Shown: piece by piece, positions 36,736 through 50,707 of the stretch
How positions within the stretch are numbered: position 1 is the first letter of the stretch
Layout: every line of letters starts with the position of its first letter
Source of the DNA: Cohnella panacarvi Gsoil 349
GTDB lineage: Bacteria > Bacillota > Bacilli > Paenibacillales > Paenibacillaceae
Direction: 5' to 3'
Length of the DNA: 64,000 nt
Assembly (NCBI RefSeq): GCF_000515335.1
Contig: NZ_KI911563.1
Location: 3,748,869-3,812,868 of the forward strand
The notes under the pieces: model-generated
The model's database searches: none
Told to the model about the DNA's origin: nothing
The model's input: the letters and a program-made list of their open reading frames with translations, nothing else
Made by a program: the position numbers and the translations under genes

Positions 36736-36874
36736 AAGATCCGAATGATATCCAATAATGGTGGAACAATAGCCAACAGCAGTGCCCTTATCTCGAGCAG
36801 AAGGCAATGATACACTGAATATCGAAGGAAAGCGCATTCAATTCCTTTACAATCGATACAGGGGGTTTTCGTTC

Positions 36875-38245
36875 ATGAAAAAGAAAGCGTTAACGGCGAG
36901 CACAATGCTGCTCTCGCTCTCGCTGGTGCTTGCCGCCTGCGGAGGAAGTAACAATAACAACGGTAACAATGGGGCTTCTCCAGCCGCTTCCCCAAGCGCG
37001 CCGGCGGCAGAGTCGTCCGAAGCGCCTGCAAGCGAAGCATCCGGAGAGCCGATCACGCTCAACATGATGCATCTGTGGCCGGAAGGCAGCAGCCTGCAAC
37101 AATTCAAGCTCGTGAATCAAATCATCGAAGAATACAAATCGGTAGCGCCGAACGTAACGATCAAGACGGAAGTATTGGAGAACGAACAGTACAAAGACAA
37201 GATCAGCGTGCTCTCTTCCTCCAATGAACTTCCGGACGTCGGCCTGACTTGGGCGGCTGGTTTCTTGGAGCCATACGTCAAGGGTAACCGCTTCGCTCCG
37301 CTTGACGATCTGCTCCAAGGCGAGCTGAAAGACAAGTTCGTTCCGGGCACGCCGGAAGCTTACTCCTCCGGCGGCAAAGTATACGGTCTTCCGCTCGAGC
37401 TTAATATCGTACCGATCTACTATAACAAAGAAATTTTCGCGAACAACAACCTTCAGCCACCGCAAACGCTGGATGACCTGAAGAACATTATCAAGACGTT
37501 GAGCGACAAAGGAATTACCCCGATCACGCTCGGCGGCAAAGACGCTTGGACGGTATCGTTCTGGTACATGTACCTGGCTGAACGTTTCGGCGGTACGGAA
37601 TTGCTCGATCAATCCGTCGCGAACAACACGTTCAACGATCCGGCGTTGCTAGAAGCGGCTAAAGCTTCGCAAGAGCTGGTCGACATGAACGCGTTCATCA
37701 AAGGCTTCAACGGCTTGTCCAACGACGAGGCGAAAGCCGAATTCGCCAGCGAGCAAGCGGCGATGTACGCCATGGGTACGTGGGAAGTTCCGAACTACAC
37801 GACGAACCCTGACGTGCCTCAAGAATTCAAAGATAAAGTCGGCTTCTTCAAATTCCCGACCGTAACCGGCGGCAAAGGCGGCGTTAACGATTGGGTCGGC
37901 GGTCCGGGCGTTGGCCTGTACGTCTCCGAGAGCTCCCCGCACAAGGAAGAAGCGAAGAAATTCGTCAGCTTCTTCGTACAGAAGTGGGGCGAACATTCGG
38001 TCGTAGACGCAGGCGTTATCCCGGCTACGAAGGTCGATACGTCCAAGATCAATCTTCCGCCGCTGTTCATCGAGCTGCTTAACGAGCTGAACAACGCGAA
38101 CAACCTGACGCTGTTCCTTGACGTTCAGATGAAGCCGGTCGCAGCCGACGAGCATAAGAAACTCGCGCAAGCGCTGTACGGCAAATCGATCTCTCCTGAA
38201 GATTTCTTGAAGAAGCACGAAGAAGCGCTGAAAGCAGGCAAATAA
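36875..38245 (+). CDS. Lipoprotein sugar-binding protein, MsmE-like
   Basis: 456 residues from the ATG at 36875 (GGGGG upstream; longer readings give no signal peptide at the start). Signal MKKKALTASTMLLSLSLVLAAC with lipobox LAAC, an Asn/Gly/Ser/Ala linker, then a family-1 solute-binding domain (MMHLWPEGSSLQQFKLVNQIIEEY, LPLELNIVPIYYNKEIF, GVNDWVGGPGVGLYV). Substrate unknown; oligosaccharides are likely. A cre-like GGAAAGCGCATTCA (36827-36840, two mismatches) and a weak promoter TTATCT-17-TACACT (36788-36816) lie upstream. Confidence 0.9.
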   Translation: MKKKALTASTMLLSLSLVLAACGGSNNNNGNNGASPAASPSAPAAESSEAPASEASGEPITLNMMHLWPEGSSLQQFKLVNQIIEEYKSVAPNVTIKTEVLENEQYKDKISVLSSSNELPDVGLTWAAGFLEPYVKGNRFAPLDDLLQGELKDKFVPGTPEAYSSGGKVYGLPLELNIVPIYYNKEIFANNNLQPPQTLDDLKNIIKTLSDKGITPITLGGKDAWTVSFWYMYLAERFGGTELLDQSVANNTFNDPALLEAAKASQELVDMNAFIKGFNGLSNDEAKAEFASEQAAMYAMGTWEVPNYTTNPDVPQEFKDKVGFFKFPTVTGGKGGVNDWVGGPGVGLYVSESSPHKEEAKKFVSFFVQKWGEHSVVDAGVIPATKVDTSKINLPPLFIELLNELNNANNLTLFLDVQMKPVAADEHKKLAQALYGKSISPEDFLKKHEEALKAGK

Positions 38246-38260
38246 ACGTTAGTTCTTAAA

Positions 38261-38300
38261 CAAGAGAAGGGCGTGGCGCATTGGCTGCGTCCTTCTCTTG
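38261..38300 (+). promoter_or_regulatory. Stem-loop between binding-protein and permease genes
   Basis: CAAGAGAAGG (38261-38270) pairs perfectly with CCTTCTCTTG (38291-38300). The placement is the same as in the first importer operon, suggesting differential expression of binding protein and permeases. Confidence 0.7.
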
Positions 38301-38331
38301 CTTGTACGACCGAGGAGGTAATACACACGCC

Positions 38332-39213
38332 ATGGAAAAAGTGATGTCGAACAAAGGGATAATCGCGCTATACGTATTGCCGTCCTTGCTTCTGATCTTG
38401 GCCGTTATCTACGTGCCGATCGTACTGACCGGCTATTACGGACTGATGGAGTGGGATGCCGTCAGCCCGATGCAATACATCGGACTGGACAACTATTCGA
38501 GACTGATCGAAGACGGAGCGTTCTGGGCCAGCGTCAGGCATTCGCTTGTGTTCGCCGTAATGTCCACGTTGAGCTTGGCTCTCTACTTAGCCGTTGCCAT
38601 GATTCTTTCCGGCAACATTCGCGGCGCGAATCTGCTGCGCAAAGTTTATTTGATTCCGATGCTGCTGTCTTCGGTTGCGATCGCCCAGCTTTGGCTGAAA
38701 ATTTATCATCCGACTACGGGCATTCTGAACGGCTTTCTTGAATGGATCGGCATCGAGAATACGCCCGCTTGGCTCTCGGATCCGAAAGTCGTGCTATGGG
38801 CCGTGTTCATTCCGATCCTATGGCAGTACGCCGGGTTCTACATCATCATCTACTATGCCGCGCTCAAGAACATTCCGGGTACTTTGGTCGAAGCGGCCCG
38901 CATCGACGGAGCGACTTCCGTCCAGATCGCGCTTCGCATCAAGCTTCCGTTAATTTTCGAAGTGATCAAAGTGACTATCGTGCTGGCCGTTGTCGGCTCG
39001 CTGAAATATTTCGATCTCATCTACGTCATGACGGGCGGCGGTCCGAACGGCGCGAGCGAGGTCATGGCGTCTTTCATGTACAATGCGGCTTTCGACCGCA
39101 AGGAATTCGGATACGGAAGCGCAGTCGGCTTCTTCCTGCTCGTCATCTGCTTAATCGCGACATGGGGCATCCGCAGACTGACGGCGACCAAAGACACGAT
39201 CGAATATTCTTAA
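38332..39213 (+). CDS. ABC sugar permease, MsmF/UgpA type
   Basis: 293 residues from the ATG at 38332; GAGGAGG lies ~13 bp upstream and longer readings run through the stem-loop. Six membrane helices, starting IALYVLPSLLLILAVIYVPIVL. The EAA loop is VEAARIDGATSVQIALRIKLPLIFEVIK (~185-212). The later segment YDLIYVMTGGGPNGASEV-like (FDLIYVMTGGGPNGASEVMASFMYNAAF in this protein) is typical of UgpA/MsmF subunits. Confidence 0.92.
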   Translation: MEKVMSNKGIIALYVLPSLLLILAVIYVPIVLTGYYGLMEWDAVSPMQYIGLDNYSRLIEDGAFWASVRHSLVFAVMSTLSLALYLAVAMILSGNIRGANLLRKVYLIPMLLSSVAIAQLWLKIYHPTTGILNGFLEWIGIENTPAWLSDPKVVLWAVFIPILWQYAGFYIIIYYAALKNIPGTLVEAARIDGATSVQIALRIKLPLIFEVIKVTIVLAVVGSLKYFDLIYVMTGGGPNGASEVMASFMYNAAFDRKEFGYGSAVGFFLLVICLIATWGIRRLTATKDTIEYS

Positions 39214-39229
39214 GCAGGAGGAGATCCGG

Positions 39230-40105
39230 ATGAATTCCGCCAATACAATGAAACTGCCAGCAACGGAGTCCCGTTCGTTCGCCGGTCGACTCGGCAAGGG
39301 CGTATTATATATCGTGCTCGTCGTAGCAGCCGTCGTTCAGTTGCTGCCGCTTGTCTGGCTGCTTCTTTTCTCGCTCAAAAACAATCAAGAAGTGTTCAAT
39401 TTGCCTGCGTTCTCGCTTCCGAAGGAGCTGCGTTGGGAAAACTACGAGCTCGTATGGACAAGAGGTCATATCGGCCGGTACTTGTGGAACAGCGTATGGA
39501 TTACGGCCGCATCGGTAGCGTTCACGATCCTGCTCGCGAGCTTCGTTACGTACGCGATTACGCGCATGAGATGGCGCCTGAGCTCGCTCGTGCTCGGTCT
39601 GTTCATGATCGGGATCATGATTCCGGTGCATTCGACCCTGATTCCGCTCTTCAATATGTTCAATCAAGCGGATCTGATCGATTCGCAGCTTAGTCTGCTG
39701 ATCACGTACACGGCGTTCAACTTGCCGTTGACGATCATGATCTTGCTCGGCTTCTATTACGCCCTCCCGCGCGAAGTCGAGGAAGCGGCCATTATGGACG
39801 GCTGCAGCGTGAACCGGTTGTTCTTCCGAATCGTTCTGCCGATGACTTCTTCCGTCATCGCGACGGCGGCGATCATCAACATGATCTACAACTGGAATGA
39901 GTTCATCTTCGTTAATACGTTCATCAGTTCGGACTCGCTCAAGACGCTGACGGTCGGTGTTCAGAACTTCATCGGCCAATACACGGTGAACTGGGGCGCG
40001 ATCGGCGCGACGCTGATGCTCAGTATTCTGCCGATTCTGCTCGTATTCCTGGCGCTTAGCAACCGCATCGTAGAAGGCATTGCCGCAGGTTCGGTCAAAG
40101 GTTGA
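39230..40105 (+). CDS. ABC sugar permease, MsmG/UgpE type
   Basis: 291 residues; AGGAGGAG precedes the ATG. Six membrane helices and the EAA loop EEAAIMDGCSVNRLFFRIVLPM (~183-204), followed by NWNEFIFVNTFISS-type segment and the C-terminal EGIAAGSVKG motif typical of MalG-type subunits. It completes the second importer; again no ATPase gene is present. Confidence 0.92.
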   Translation: MNSANTMKLPATESRSFAGRLGKGVLYIVLVVAAVVQLLPLVWLLLFSLKNNQEVFNLPAFSLPKELRWENYELVWTRGHIGRYLWNSVWITAASVAFTILLASFVTYAITRMRWRLSSLVLGLFMIGIMIPVHSTLIPLFNMFNQADLIDSQLSLLITYTAFNLPLTIMILLGFYYALPREVEEAAIMDGCSVNRLFFRIVLPMTSSVIATAAIINMIYNWNEFIFVNTFISSDSLKTLTVGVQNFIGQYTVNWGAIGATLMLSILPILLVFLALSNRIVEGIAAGSVKG

Positions 40106-40152
40106 GTTTTCGAATCGAGCATACTGTGGGTTGAAGAATAGACGTTGGAACG

Positions 40153-40193
40153 GAGAAGCACCCTTGCCGCGAAATCGGCGAAGGGTGCTTCTC
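40153..40193. terminator. Bidirectional terminator
   Basis: GAGAAGCACCCTT-GCCG (40153-40169) pairs with CGGC and AAGGGTGCTTCTC (40176-40193, one bulged G). It lies between convergent permease and glycosyltransferase genes. Confidence 0.85.
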
Positions 40194-40197
40194 TTCG

Positions 40198-41313
40198 TTA
40201 TTCCATGAGCGCTAATAGCGCTTCCGAGCACTTGGCAGGATGGTACTCCGCATTGCGCAGCGCCAGCAGCGTGTCCCGATGCTGATCGGCCGCGTACGGT
40301 TCCTGAATGAGCCGCAGCCAACGATCGATCGTCTCCGTCGACGTCATCAGTTCGCCGAACCCGTGGGTGACGAAGTAATCCGCGTTCTCTTCCTCTTGGC
40401 CGGGAATCGGCTCGTAGAAGAGCATCGGAATGCCTTTGGCCATGCCCTCGGTGCACGTCATTCCGCCAGGCTTCGTCACGAGCAGGTCGGAGACGTCCAT
40501 CAGCTTGCTGACTTCTTTCGTGAATCCCAGCACATGAACGTTCGGGTGCTGGAATAAAGGATTGGCAAGAAGTTTCTCCCGGGACTTCTGATTGTTGCCG
40601 AGGCACAGGATGATCTGTACTTTGTCGGCTTTGCTCGCGATATACTCTACCAGATTGTCGCCGTATAGCAATCCCCAACCGCCGCCCATGATCAGAACGG
40701 TAGGCATGTCCTTCAATTTGAACTGAGCCAAGATGTCCGCGCGGTCATGCGGATGCCAGAAGTTCGGATGTACGGGTATTCCGGTTACTTCGATGCTGGA
40801 CGCCGGAATCCCGCGCGCGATGAGCTTATTCCGTACGGTAGGCGTGCTCACGAGATACGTGTTGACCTCGGGATTCGTCCAAGTCGCGTGCGCGTCGTAA
40901 TCCGTTATGAGCGTATACAAAGGCACGTCTAGTCCCAATCGTTTCAAGCGGCTGACGACAGCGTTCGGAAACGGGTGGGTACAGACGATAGAATCCGGTT
41001 TCAATTGTCGAAGCACTTCCGAAACGTGGTTGTAGAATAGCCGGTGCAGCGCGAACTGCTTAATTTTATTCAATGATTTATGGTAATGGCTGCGATAGAT
41101 CTTGCCGACCAGCTTAGGCTGATTACTTACGGTTTTGCGGTAAGCGGACAAGATCAAGGGTCCGATGATCGGATTCAGGAACGTACCGAGCTCGATGACT
41201 CTCGTCTGAATCTTGGGCGAAAGCTGTCTTAATCCGACAGCGAGCGCATATGCGGCTTGCGTGTGTCCGGTACCGAAACCTTCGGAAAGCAGCAGAACTC
41301 TTTTTTTGCGCAT
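40198..41313 (-). CDS. UgtP/MGDG-synthase-like glycosyltransferase
   Basis: 371 residues from the ATG at 41313 (GGGGGAT upstream). GT-B fold with an N-terminal MGDG-synthase-like domain (LLLSEGFGTGHTQAAYALAVGL) and a C-terminal nucleotide-sugar domain (VLIMGGGWGLLYGDN, VLGFTKEVSKLMDVSDLLVTKPGGMTCTEGMAKGIPMLFYEPIPGQEEEN). This is the layout of processive diacylglycerol beta-glucosyltransferase UgtP, which makes glycolipid anchors for lipoteichoic acid. Paenibacilli often have several paralogues, so the acceptor is not certain. Confidence 0.85.
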   Translation of the reverse strand: MRKKRVLLLSEGFGTGHTQAAYALAVGLRQLSPKIQTRVIELGTFLNPIIGPLILSAYRKTVSNQPKLVGKIYRSHYHKSLNKIKQFALHRLFYNHVSEVLRQLKPDSIVCTHPFPNAVVSRLKRLGLDVPLYTLITDYDAHATWTNPEVNTYLVSTPTVRNKLIARGIPASSIEVTGIPVHPNFWHPHDRADILAQFKLKDMPTVLIMGGGWGLLYGDNLVEYIASKADKVQIILCLGNNQKSREKLLANPLFQHPNVHVLGFTKEVSKLMDVSDLLVTKPGGMTCTEGMAKGIPMLFYEPIPGQEEENADYFVTHGFGELMTSTETIDRWLRLIQEPYAADQHRDTLLALRNAEYHPAKCSEALLALME

Positions 41314-41477
41314 TAGAGACAATCCCCCACTTTACCTACTACCATATTACGCTTTAGAGAGCCCTGGAACAAGTGCGTAAGCGCGGATAAAGCATAAAAC
41401 CATAATTTCCTGGAAGTTTTCTTCGGGGATGGCGTTGAGTACAATGGGAGTAATACGAATGGAGGATGGATGCCGCA

Positions 41478-41858
41478 ATGGAAAAAGGCGAAGCTTTGCC
41501 GGAAATCGCGAGAGTAGGCCATAAAACGGGAGAATACATAGGAGAAATCGTAGAGCGGGACGAGAGAAGGGCGCTTGTGCGAATATTGGCGGTGCTCAAG
41601 CACCCCATGCAAGGGGATCTGCATCATCCGTACGATCCGGACGTTCCTCTCTTCCACGAGAGGCGCGCTTTATCGTATACGGAAAAAGTATGGGTCCCGC
41701 GTCAAAGCGCGGAGCCCTATCGCGGCGAGGTGCCGGACTTCGGAGATTCTTTGAAGCGCGCGCTCGGCGAGGAGCTCGGCCGAATGGATACGCTGGGCCG
41801 TTGGGCTGCCCGATGCGCGGAGAACCTTGAAACGTTGCGCCGGGATTATGGGTATTAA
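41478..41858 (+). CDS. kapB: KapB-like kinase-associated lipoprotein B homologue
   Basis: 126 residues from the ATG at 41478; a nearer ATG at 41466 touches the GGAGG and is unlikely. The sequence (GHKTGEYIGEIVERDERRALVRILAVLKHPMQGDLHHP, VPLFHERRALSYTEKVWVP, DSLKRALGEELGRMD) matches the known B. subtilis KapB, which is required for KinB-dependent input to the sporulation phosphorelay. Here no kinB lies next to it. Weak -10 TACAAT at 41440-41445. Confidence 0.85.
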   Translation: MEKGEALPEIARVGHKTGEYIGEIVERDERRALVRILAVLKHPMQGDLHHPYDPDVPLFHERRALSYTEKVWVPRQSAEPYRGEVPDFGDSLKRALGEELGRMDTLGRWAARCAENLETLRRDYGY

Positions 41859-41975
41859 GTCGCGAAATTCGACCGGCGAGGATTAATTTGCCATTTCGTC
41901 TTCAGGATCGGTCCGGTCAATCCGTTAATAAAGGTAGAAGTTTCCGAAATTCTGCCTATGGAGGACTAGCTTGAG

Positions 41976-44210
41976 ATGAACATGCGGAACGAAACGACTA
42001 GAAGGCAATCCTGGACATGGCGGTTGTGCGCGGCGGTTATCGCGATCGCGTTGACGATCGTCCCTTGGTCCAGCGTTAGCGCGGCCGAAGAGACGGTGCT
42101 CGGCGTTGAGCTGGATTCCGTCAGCGAGCCGGTAGCGGTAATCGTGGAAGGCGAACCGTATTCGATTAGAGCGTGGGCGACGGTATCGACCACGTCCAAT
42201 AAGAAGGACGTATCGGATAGCGCCACATGGACGTCCTCGTCCTCTCTCATTAAAGTGAACAAAGGCGTGATCACCGCGACCGGCGAAGTGTCGTCGGCGA
42301 CGATTACCGTCAAATATTCGGGTTTTACCGACGAAGTGAAGGTCAAATCGGTCTATCAATACAAGGAAGTCAAGCTGGAGCTGGAAGGCGCGGACGCGCC
42401 TGCGACCAAGACCGTGCAGTTGGGCAATGAACTGATCCTGAAGGCCAACGGCGTAAAGGACGATAGCAGCGTGGACAACGTGACGGAAGCGGCGACTTGG
42501 ACGTCTTCCAACACGGCCGTCGCGACCGTCGACGACGGTAAGGTTACGCTCGTAAGCGCGGGCAAGGCGACGATAATCGCGAAGCGTCTTGGCCGCTCGG
42601 ACACGATCGAGTTGACCGTCGAATCGCCTTATTCGGCGATCAAGATTTATTCCGATCCGGTCATCGACGGTCCGATCGAGATGTACGTAGGCGATAATGA
42701 TCGTATCCTGGTTGCCAAGGCCGTGCCGAAGTCGGGCGGAGCGGAAGCGACGATAACCGAGGATGCGACGTGGACGTCGAGCAACAGCAACGTCGTCAAA
42801 GTCGAAGACGGCAAAGTAACGGCCGTCGGAGCGGGTACGGCGGTCGTCACCGCTAAGCAGCACGGCGTATCCGAGTCGGTTACGTTCTATGTGCGTACGG
42901 CGTTCGAGGCGATGAAGCTGCTGCCGGACAAACCGATCGCGGTCACGCTGTACGGCGCGGGAGTGGAGCTCGAGGCCAGCGTCGTCAAAGGAACGAGCCC
43001 TGCGGATGACGTTACCGGCGAGGCGGAATGGAAGACGGGGGATGCTTTCATCGCCACGATCGTGAAGTCGGGCGATAAGGTTACCGTCGTGCCTAGAAGC
43101 GTAGGTTCGACGAAAGTATCGGCAACCTACAAAGGGCTGACCAAGGAGCAGACGATTACCGTCTATCCGAGCATCGTCAGCGTGGATATCGCCAAAGACG
43201 AGCTGGATGTATTCGTGGAGGATACGGCTTCGTTGCCCGCGGTTTCTGGCGGTACGGCGGCCGGAGGCTCGCAGGATATTAGCAAGCTCGTACAATGGAC
43301 ATCGTCGGACAGCGCGGTCGTCGCGATCGAGGACGGCAAGTGGAAGGCGCTGAAGACGGGCACGGCGACGCTGACCGCGAAGGTCGAGAACGAAGCGGGC
43401 GTCCCTGGCGCGGTCAAGACCGACACGATTACGGTGAACGTACACAACAAAGTGCTTACCCTGGACTCGGATATTACGGCGATAAGCGTAGTGACGGGTA
43501 AAGAAGCCAATCTTCCTCCGGTGAAGATCATTTACGAGAACGGCAACGAAGAGGTTATTACCGATAAAATAACATGGAAAGTATCAAGTCCGAACTTGCT
43601 CGTAAAGGCGCCGAAGATCAAAGGCCTGAAAGCTTCGACGGTAACGTTGACGGGCAGCTACTTAAGCAAGACGATAACCTTCAAAGTGACGATCGAAGAA
43701 GAGTTTACTTCGTTCCAGATTACTCCGACGGGAGGTCTGCAGCTTACGCTGAATAAGTCGCAATCGATCAAGGTGACCGGGTTGACGAAGAGCGGGAAGA
43801 AGGTATCGCTTGCCTCCCGGCTCGATTGGCAAGCTTCCGAACCGGACCTGGTGTCGATCAACAAGTCTTCGATCAAAGGGCTGAAAGAAGGCAGCGGCAA
43901 GCTGACGGCGGTCATTCAAGGCAAAACGTTGGAAGTGTCGTATAAAGTAACGGCCAAGCTGACGAAGCTCGCCGCTTCCGTCAAGTCGATCAAACAGGTT
44001 GCGATCGGCACGACCGAAACGGTTAAGCTGACGGCAGACTTCGAGAACGGTAAATCGAACGACGTTACGGCCGAAGCGAAATGGACGACGTCGAACGCCA
44101 GAGTCGCTACGGTAACGAACGGAATCATTAAGTTCGTGGGCAAAGGATCGGCTTCGATCAAAGCTTCCTATGGGGGCAAAACCGTAACCGTGTCCGTCTC
44201 CGCGAAATAA
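41976..44210 (+). CDS. Secreted protein of tandem Big_2 Ig-like domains
   Basis: 744 residues; GGAGG precedes the ATG. Signal peptide ends near WSSVSAAEE (~residue 39). The rest is about eight bacterial Ig-like group-2 units of ~80-85 residues, each with a W-x-S/T-S-x-x-x-V/I-A-x-V...G-x-V-T/K-x-x-x-x-G-x-A-x-I/V core, for example TWTSSNTAVATVDDGKVTLV and TWTSSNSNVVKVEDGKVTAV. There is no catalytic domain, SLH domain or LPXTG anchor. It is probably an extracellular matrix or adhesion protein. A terminator shared with the convergent gene follows. Confidence 0.9.
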   Translation: MNMRNETTRRQSWTWRLCAAVIAIALTIVPWSSVSAAEETVLGVELDSVSEPVAVIVEGEPYSIRAWATVSTTSNKKDVSDSATWTSSSSLIKVNKGVITATGEVSSATITVKYSGFTDEVKVKSVYQYKEVKLELEGADAPATKTVQLGNELILKANGVKDDSSVDNVTEAATWTSSNTAVATVDDGKVTLVSAGKATIIAKRLGRSDTIELTVESPYSAIKIYSDPVIDGPIEMYVGDNDRILVAKAVPKSGGAEATITEDATWTSSNSNVVKVEDGKVTAVGAGTAVVTAKQHGVSESVTFYVRTAFEAMKLLPDKPIAVTLYGAGVELEASVVKGTSPADDVTGEAEWKTGDAFIATIVKSGDKVTVVPRSVGSTKVSATYKGLTKEQTITVYPSIVSVDIAKDELDVFVEDTASLPAVSGGTAAGGSQDISKLVQWTSSDSAVVAIEDGKWKALKTGTATLTAKVENEAGVPGAVKTDTITVNVHNKVLTLDSDITAISVVTGKEANLPPVKIIYENGNEEVITDKITWKVSSPNLLVKAPKIKGLKASTVTLTGSYLSKTITFKVTIEEEFTSFQITPTGGLQLTLNKSQSIKVTGLTKSGKKVSLASRLDWQASEPDLVSINKSSIKGLKEGSGKLTAVIQGKTLEVSYKVTAKLTKLAASVKSIKQVAIGTTETVKLTADFENGKSNDVTAEAKWTTSNARVATVTNGIIKFVGKGSASIKASYGGKTVTVSVSAK

Positions 44211-44217
44211 AGTCAAT

Positions 44218-44260
44218 AACAACGCCTCCGTGCCATGTAGATGGCCGCGGAGGCGTTGTT
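44218..44260. terminator. Bidirectional terminator
   Basis: AACAACGCCTCCG (44218-44230) pairs perfectly with CGGAGGCGTTGTT (44248-44260), with an inner GCC/GGC. It lies between two convergent genes. Confidence 0.85.
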
Positions 44261-44294
44261 GCGTATCTTATAGGTTCAAGACGCTAATCTTATG

Positions 44295-45569
44295 TTAGGA
44301 ATTAATGAATGCGGTTTGGATCGGGTTGCGGTACACCAGGTCGAAGTCGAGCGCTTTGACGATGACGGCGATCGGAACGTACGTTTTGCCTTCTTTGCCG
44401 AATGCCTGGATGAATGCCGGAGGCGTCTCCAGCTTTATTCGCACTCCGTCGACGTACATATAAGACGCGCCGATCGTCATTTTGACGACGTGGTTATTTT
44501 TGCTTAGCGTTACCGTCTTCGTTGCCTTGTCCCATTGTCTTTCCGCTTGCACGGCCGTCGCTAAATCCCCGATCGGCAGAAAGTTCGTGTTGTTCTTGTT
44601 GATCGGTTTGTAAGGAAGCTCTTGGCCGTTCACGATAACGGAGAGAGTTACCCCTTCAGGTTTAGGTTTGGGCGCGAGATACGTCTTCCAATCGTCGATC
44701 GCTTCGACGTAGGCTTTGGCCATCGCTTCGTATCCGGCTTGTTTCGGATGATTGTCGGGCTCGATCGCCGTAAAGTACGTGAACTCTTTGACCTGATAGG
44801 CGAATTTGTCGCTGACGCGGGCGATGCGAAGAGGGATTCCGTCCGCTTGAAGCTTCGTTGCCAATTCGTCGAGCGCAGCCGAAAGCTTATACACGTTAGC
44901 GAGCAGATCCTTGTAGAGCGGGTGCAATTCCAGGAACGGCAAGTACTGGTCCGCGAGCACGATTTCGGCGTTCGGAGCCATCTCGTGCAGCTTGCGCATA
45001 AGCGTATCCACGTTCGCTGTATAATTATTCATATTCGTATCGAACTCGGTCTGCATGATCGTCTTGGCGTCGTTGTCGTTATCGAACATCTTTTTGATGA
45101 AATCCCCGAAGTCGTTGCCTCCGACCGTCAAGACGACCAGATTCGCGTCTGCAAGCGCCGGGGCGATCTCCGAAGCTCTGGCAGCGATCGAATCGGCCTG
45201 CTTCTTCGTTCTTGGATCAGGGAAACCGGAGTAGTCTTGCAAGTCGTCCGCGGTTAGCGATCGGCCCGCTTGCGCGCCTTCGAGCAGCTTTGTCAGTCCG
45301 GGCGTCGTCAATCCGAGGATGGCGTAGTTCGCAAGCTGCGCGCGGCCGCGGAACAGCGCTTGCTCGTAAATCCGTTCTGCGTACCCGTAAGGTACGGACT
45401 TCTCGTTCATCCCCTTCTCGTAACCGACGGTGATGGAATCGCCTAGGGCTACGATTTTATATACGTCAGGTTTAGCGACAGAAACCCCCTCTTCGGCATA
45501 GGCAATTGAGGGTAAAGTGACAATTAGTGCAAAAAAACTAACAATCAATACATGGACGAAACGCTTCAT
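44295..45569 (-). CDS. Secreted SGNH/GDSL hydrolase with C-terminal stalk domain
   Basis: 424 residues from the ATG at 45569 (GGGAGG upstream). Signal peptide MKRFVHVLIVSFFALIVTLPSIAYA. SGNH blocks: I = VALGDSITVGY (nucleophile Ser), III = VLTVGGNDFGDF, V = EPDNHPKQAGYEAMA (Asp/His pair). The C-terminal ~115 residues resemble the copper-amine-oxidase-N 'stalk' domain common in Paenibacillus exported proteins (VIVNGQELPYKPINKNNTNFLPIGDLATAV, VTLSKNNHVVKMTIGASYMYVDG). It is likely an extracellular esterase or lipase; substrate unknown. Confidence 0.9.
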   Translation of the reverse strand: MKRFVHVLIVSFFALIVTLPSIAYAEEGVSVAKPDVYKIVALGDSITVGYEKGMNEKSVPYGYAERIYEQALFRGRAQLANYAILGLTTPGLTKLLEGAQAGRSLTADDLQDYSGFPDPRTKKQADSIAARASEIAPALADANLVVLTVGGNDFGDFIKKMFDNDNDAKTIMQTEFDTNMNNYTANVDTLMRKLHEMAPNAEIVLADQYLPFLELHPLYKDLLANVYKLSAALDELATKLQADGIPLRIARVSDKFAYQVKEFTYFTAIEPDNHPKQAGYEAMAKAYVEAIDDWKTYLAPKPKPEGVTLSVIVNGQELPYKPINKNNTNFLPIGDLATAVQAERQWDKATKTVTLSKNNHVVKMTIGASYMYVDGVRIKLETPPAFIQAFGKEGKTYVPIAVIVKALDFDLVYRNPIQTAFINS

Positions 45570-45875
45570 ACCCTGATTTTCCTCCCTTTTCCCGTTAACA
45601 TTCCGAACATCCTTAGGAATGTTTATCGGCATTATAAAAAATATTAAATTGCCATCCCAACGACGATGGTGTTAAAATAACATAATCCTTTATGAATATT
45701 TATGAATAATTACTGTATTCCTCCGCGAAATCCGCCTTTCCCGACCCTGTCGTTGTTTAATCGAAACCTTATCTCACTATTCTAGGTGATTTTGCTAGGG
45801 AAATGAAGCCGGAAGTTCAGAATGATTGTTGAACCCCGAATGCATTAAAATTCGCATATAGAAAGGTTGCTTTAT
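45570..45875. other. Divergent intergenic region between SGNH hydrolase and gltB
   Basis: The region is AT-rich. For the minus-strand hydrolase gene, TTGGGA (45660-45655) and TATAAT (45636-45631) are 18 bp apart. TTATGAATA is directly repeated at a 10-bp step near 45690-45708. For gltB, the inverted repeat GTTCA-N10-TGAAC (45815-45834) about 40 bp before the start could be a regulator site, for example of a LysR-type GltC-like protein. I see no gene here. Confidence 0.5.
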
Positions 45876-50483
<4,608 letters not shown>

Positions 50484-50496
50484 TCATATCATGAAG

Positions 50497-50532
50497 CAGT
50501 CCGTAGAACGAATCGTTCTACGGACTGTTTTT
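50497..50532 (+). terminator. Terminator of gltB
   Basis: A 14-bp perfect stem (50497-50510 with 50514-50527), 3-nt loop, then TTTTT. Confidence 0.92.
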
Positions 50533-50707
50533 CATGGCTAGAATGTAAGGGTTGTTCAATAAAATGTGCAGATTTGGAATATTTCGACAAAACCTCCGTT
50601 AAAAAAAGGCTGACATGACAACAGCGCTCGACACCCTCTGCGCGCCGGTTCTCCTATAATAACCTTAATGTTTCATAGAGTACGAAATGAGAGGGTATGG
50701 GTGCGCA

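Noticed and set aside
36809-36823. GATACACTGAATATC upstream of the second binding-protein gene as a further regulon site
   Set aside because: The right arm matches only 4 of 6 positions, it overlaps a -10-like box by chance, and the gene's function does not fit the regulon.
36827-36840. GGAAAGCGCATTCA as a firm cre site
   Set aside because: It has two mismatches to the consensus at conserved positions, so it is only mentioned as possible.
39305-40678. 457-codon antisense ORF over the permease and glycosyltransferase genes
   Set aside because: Its composition (Arg/His/Gln/Asp-rich) is that of a shadow frame of GC-rich genes, and it crosses a terminator and two well-supported genes.
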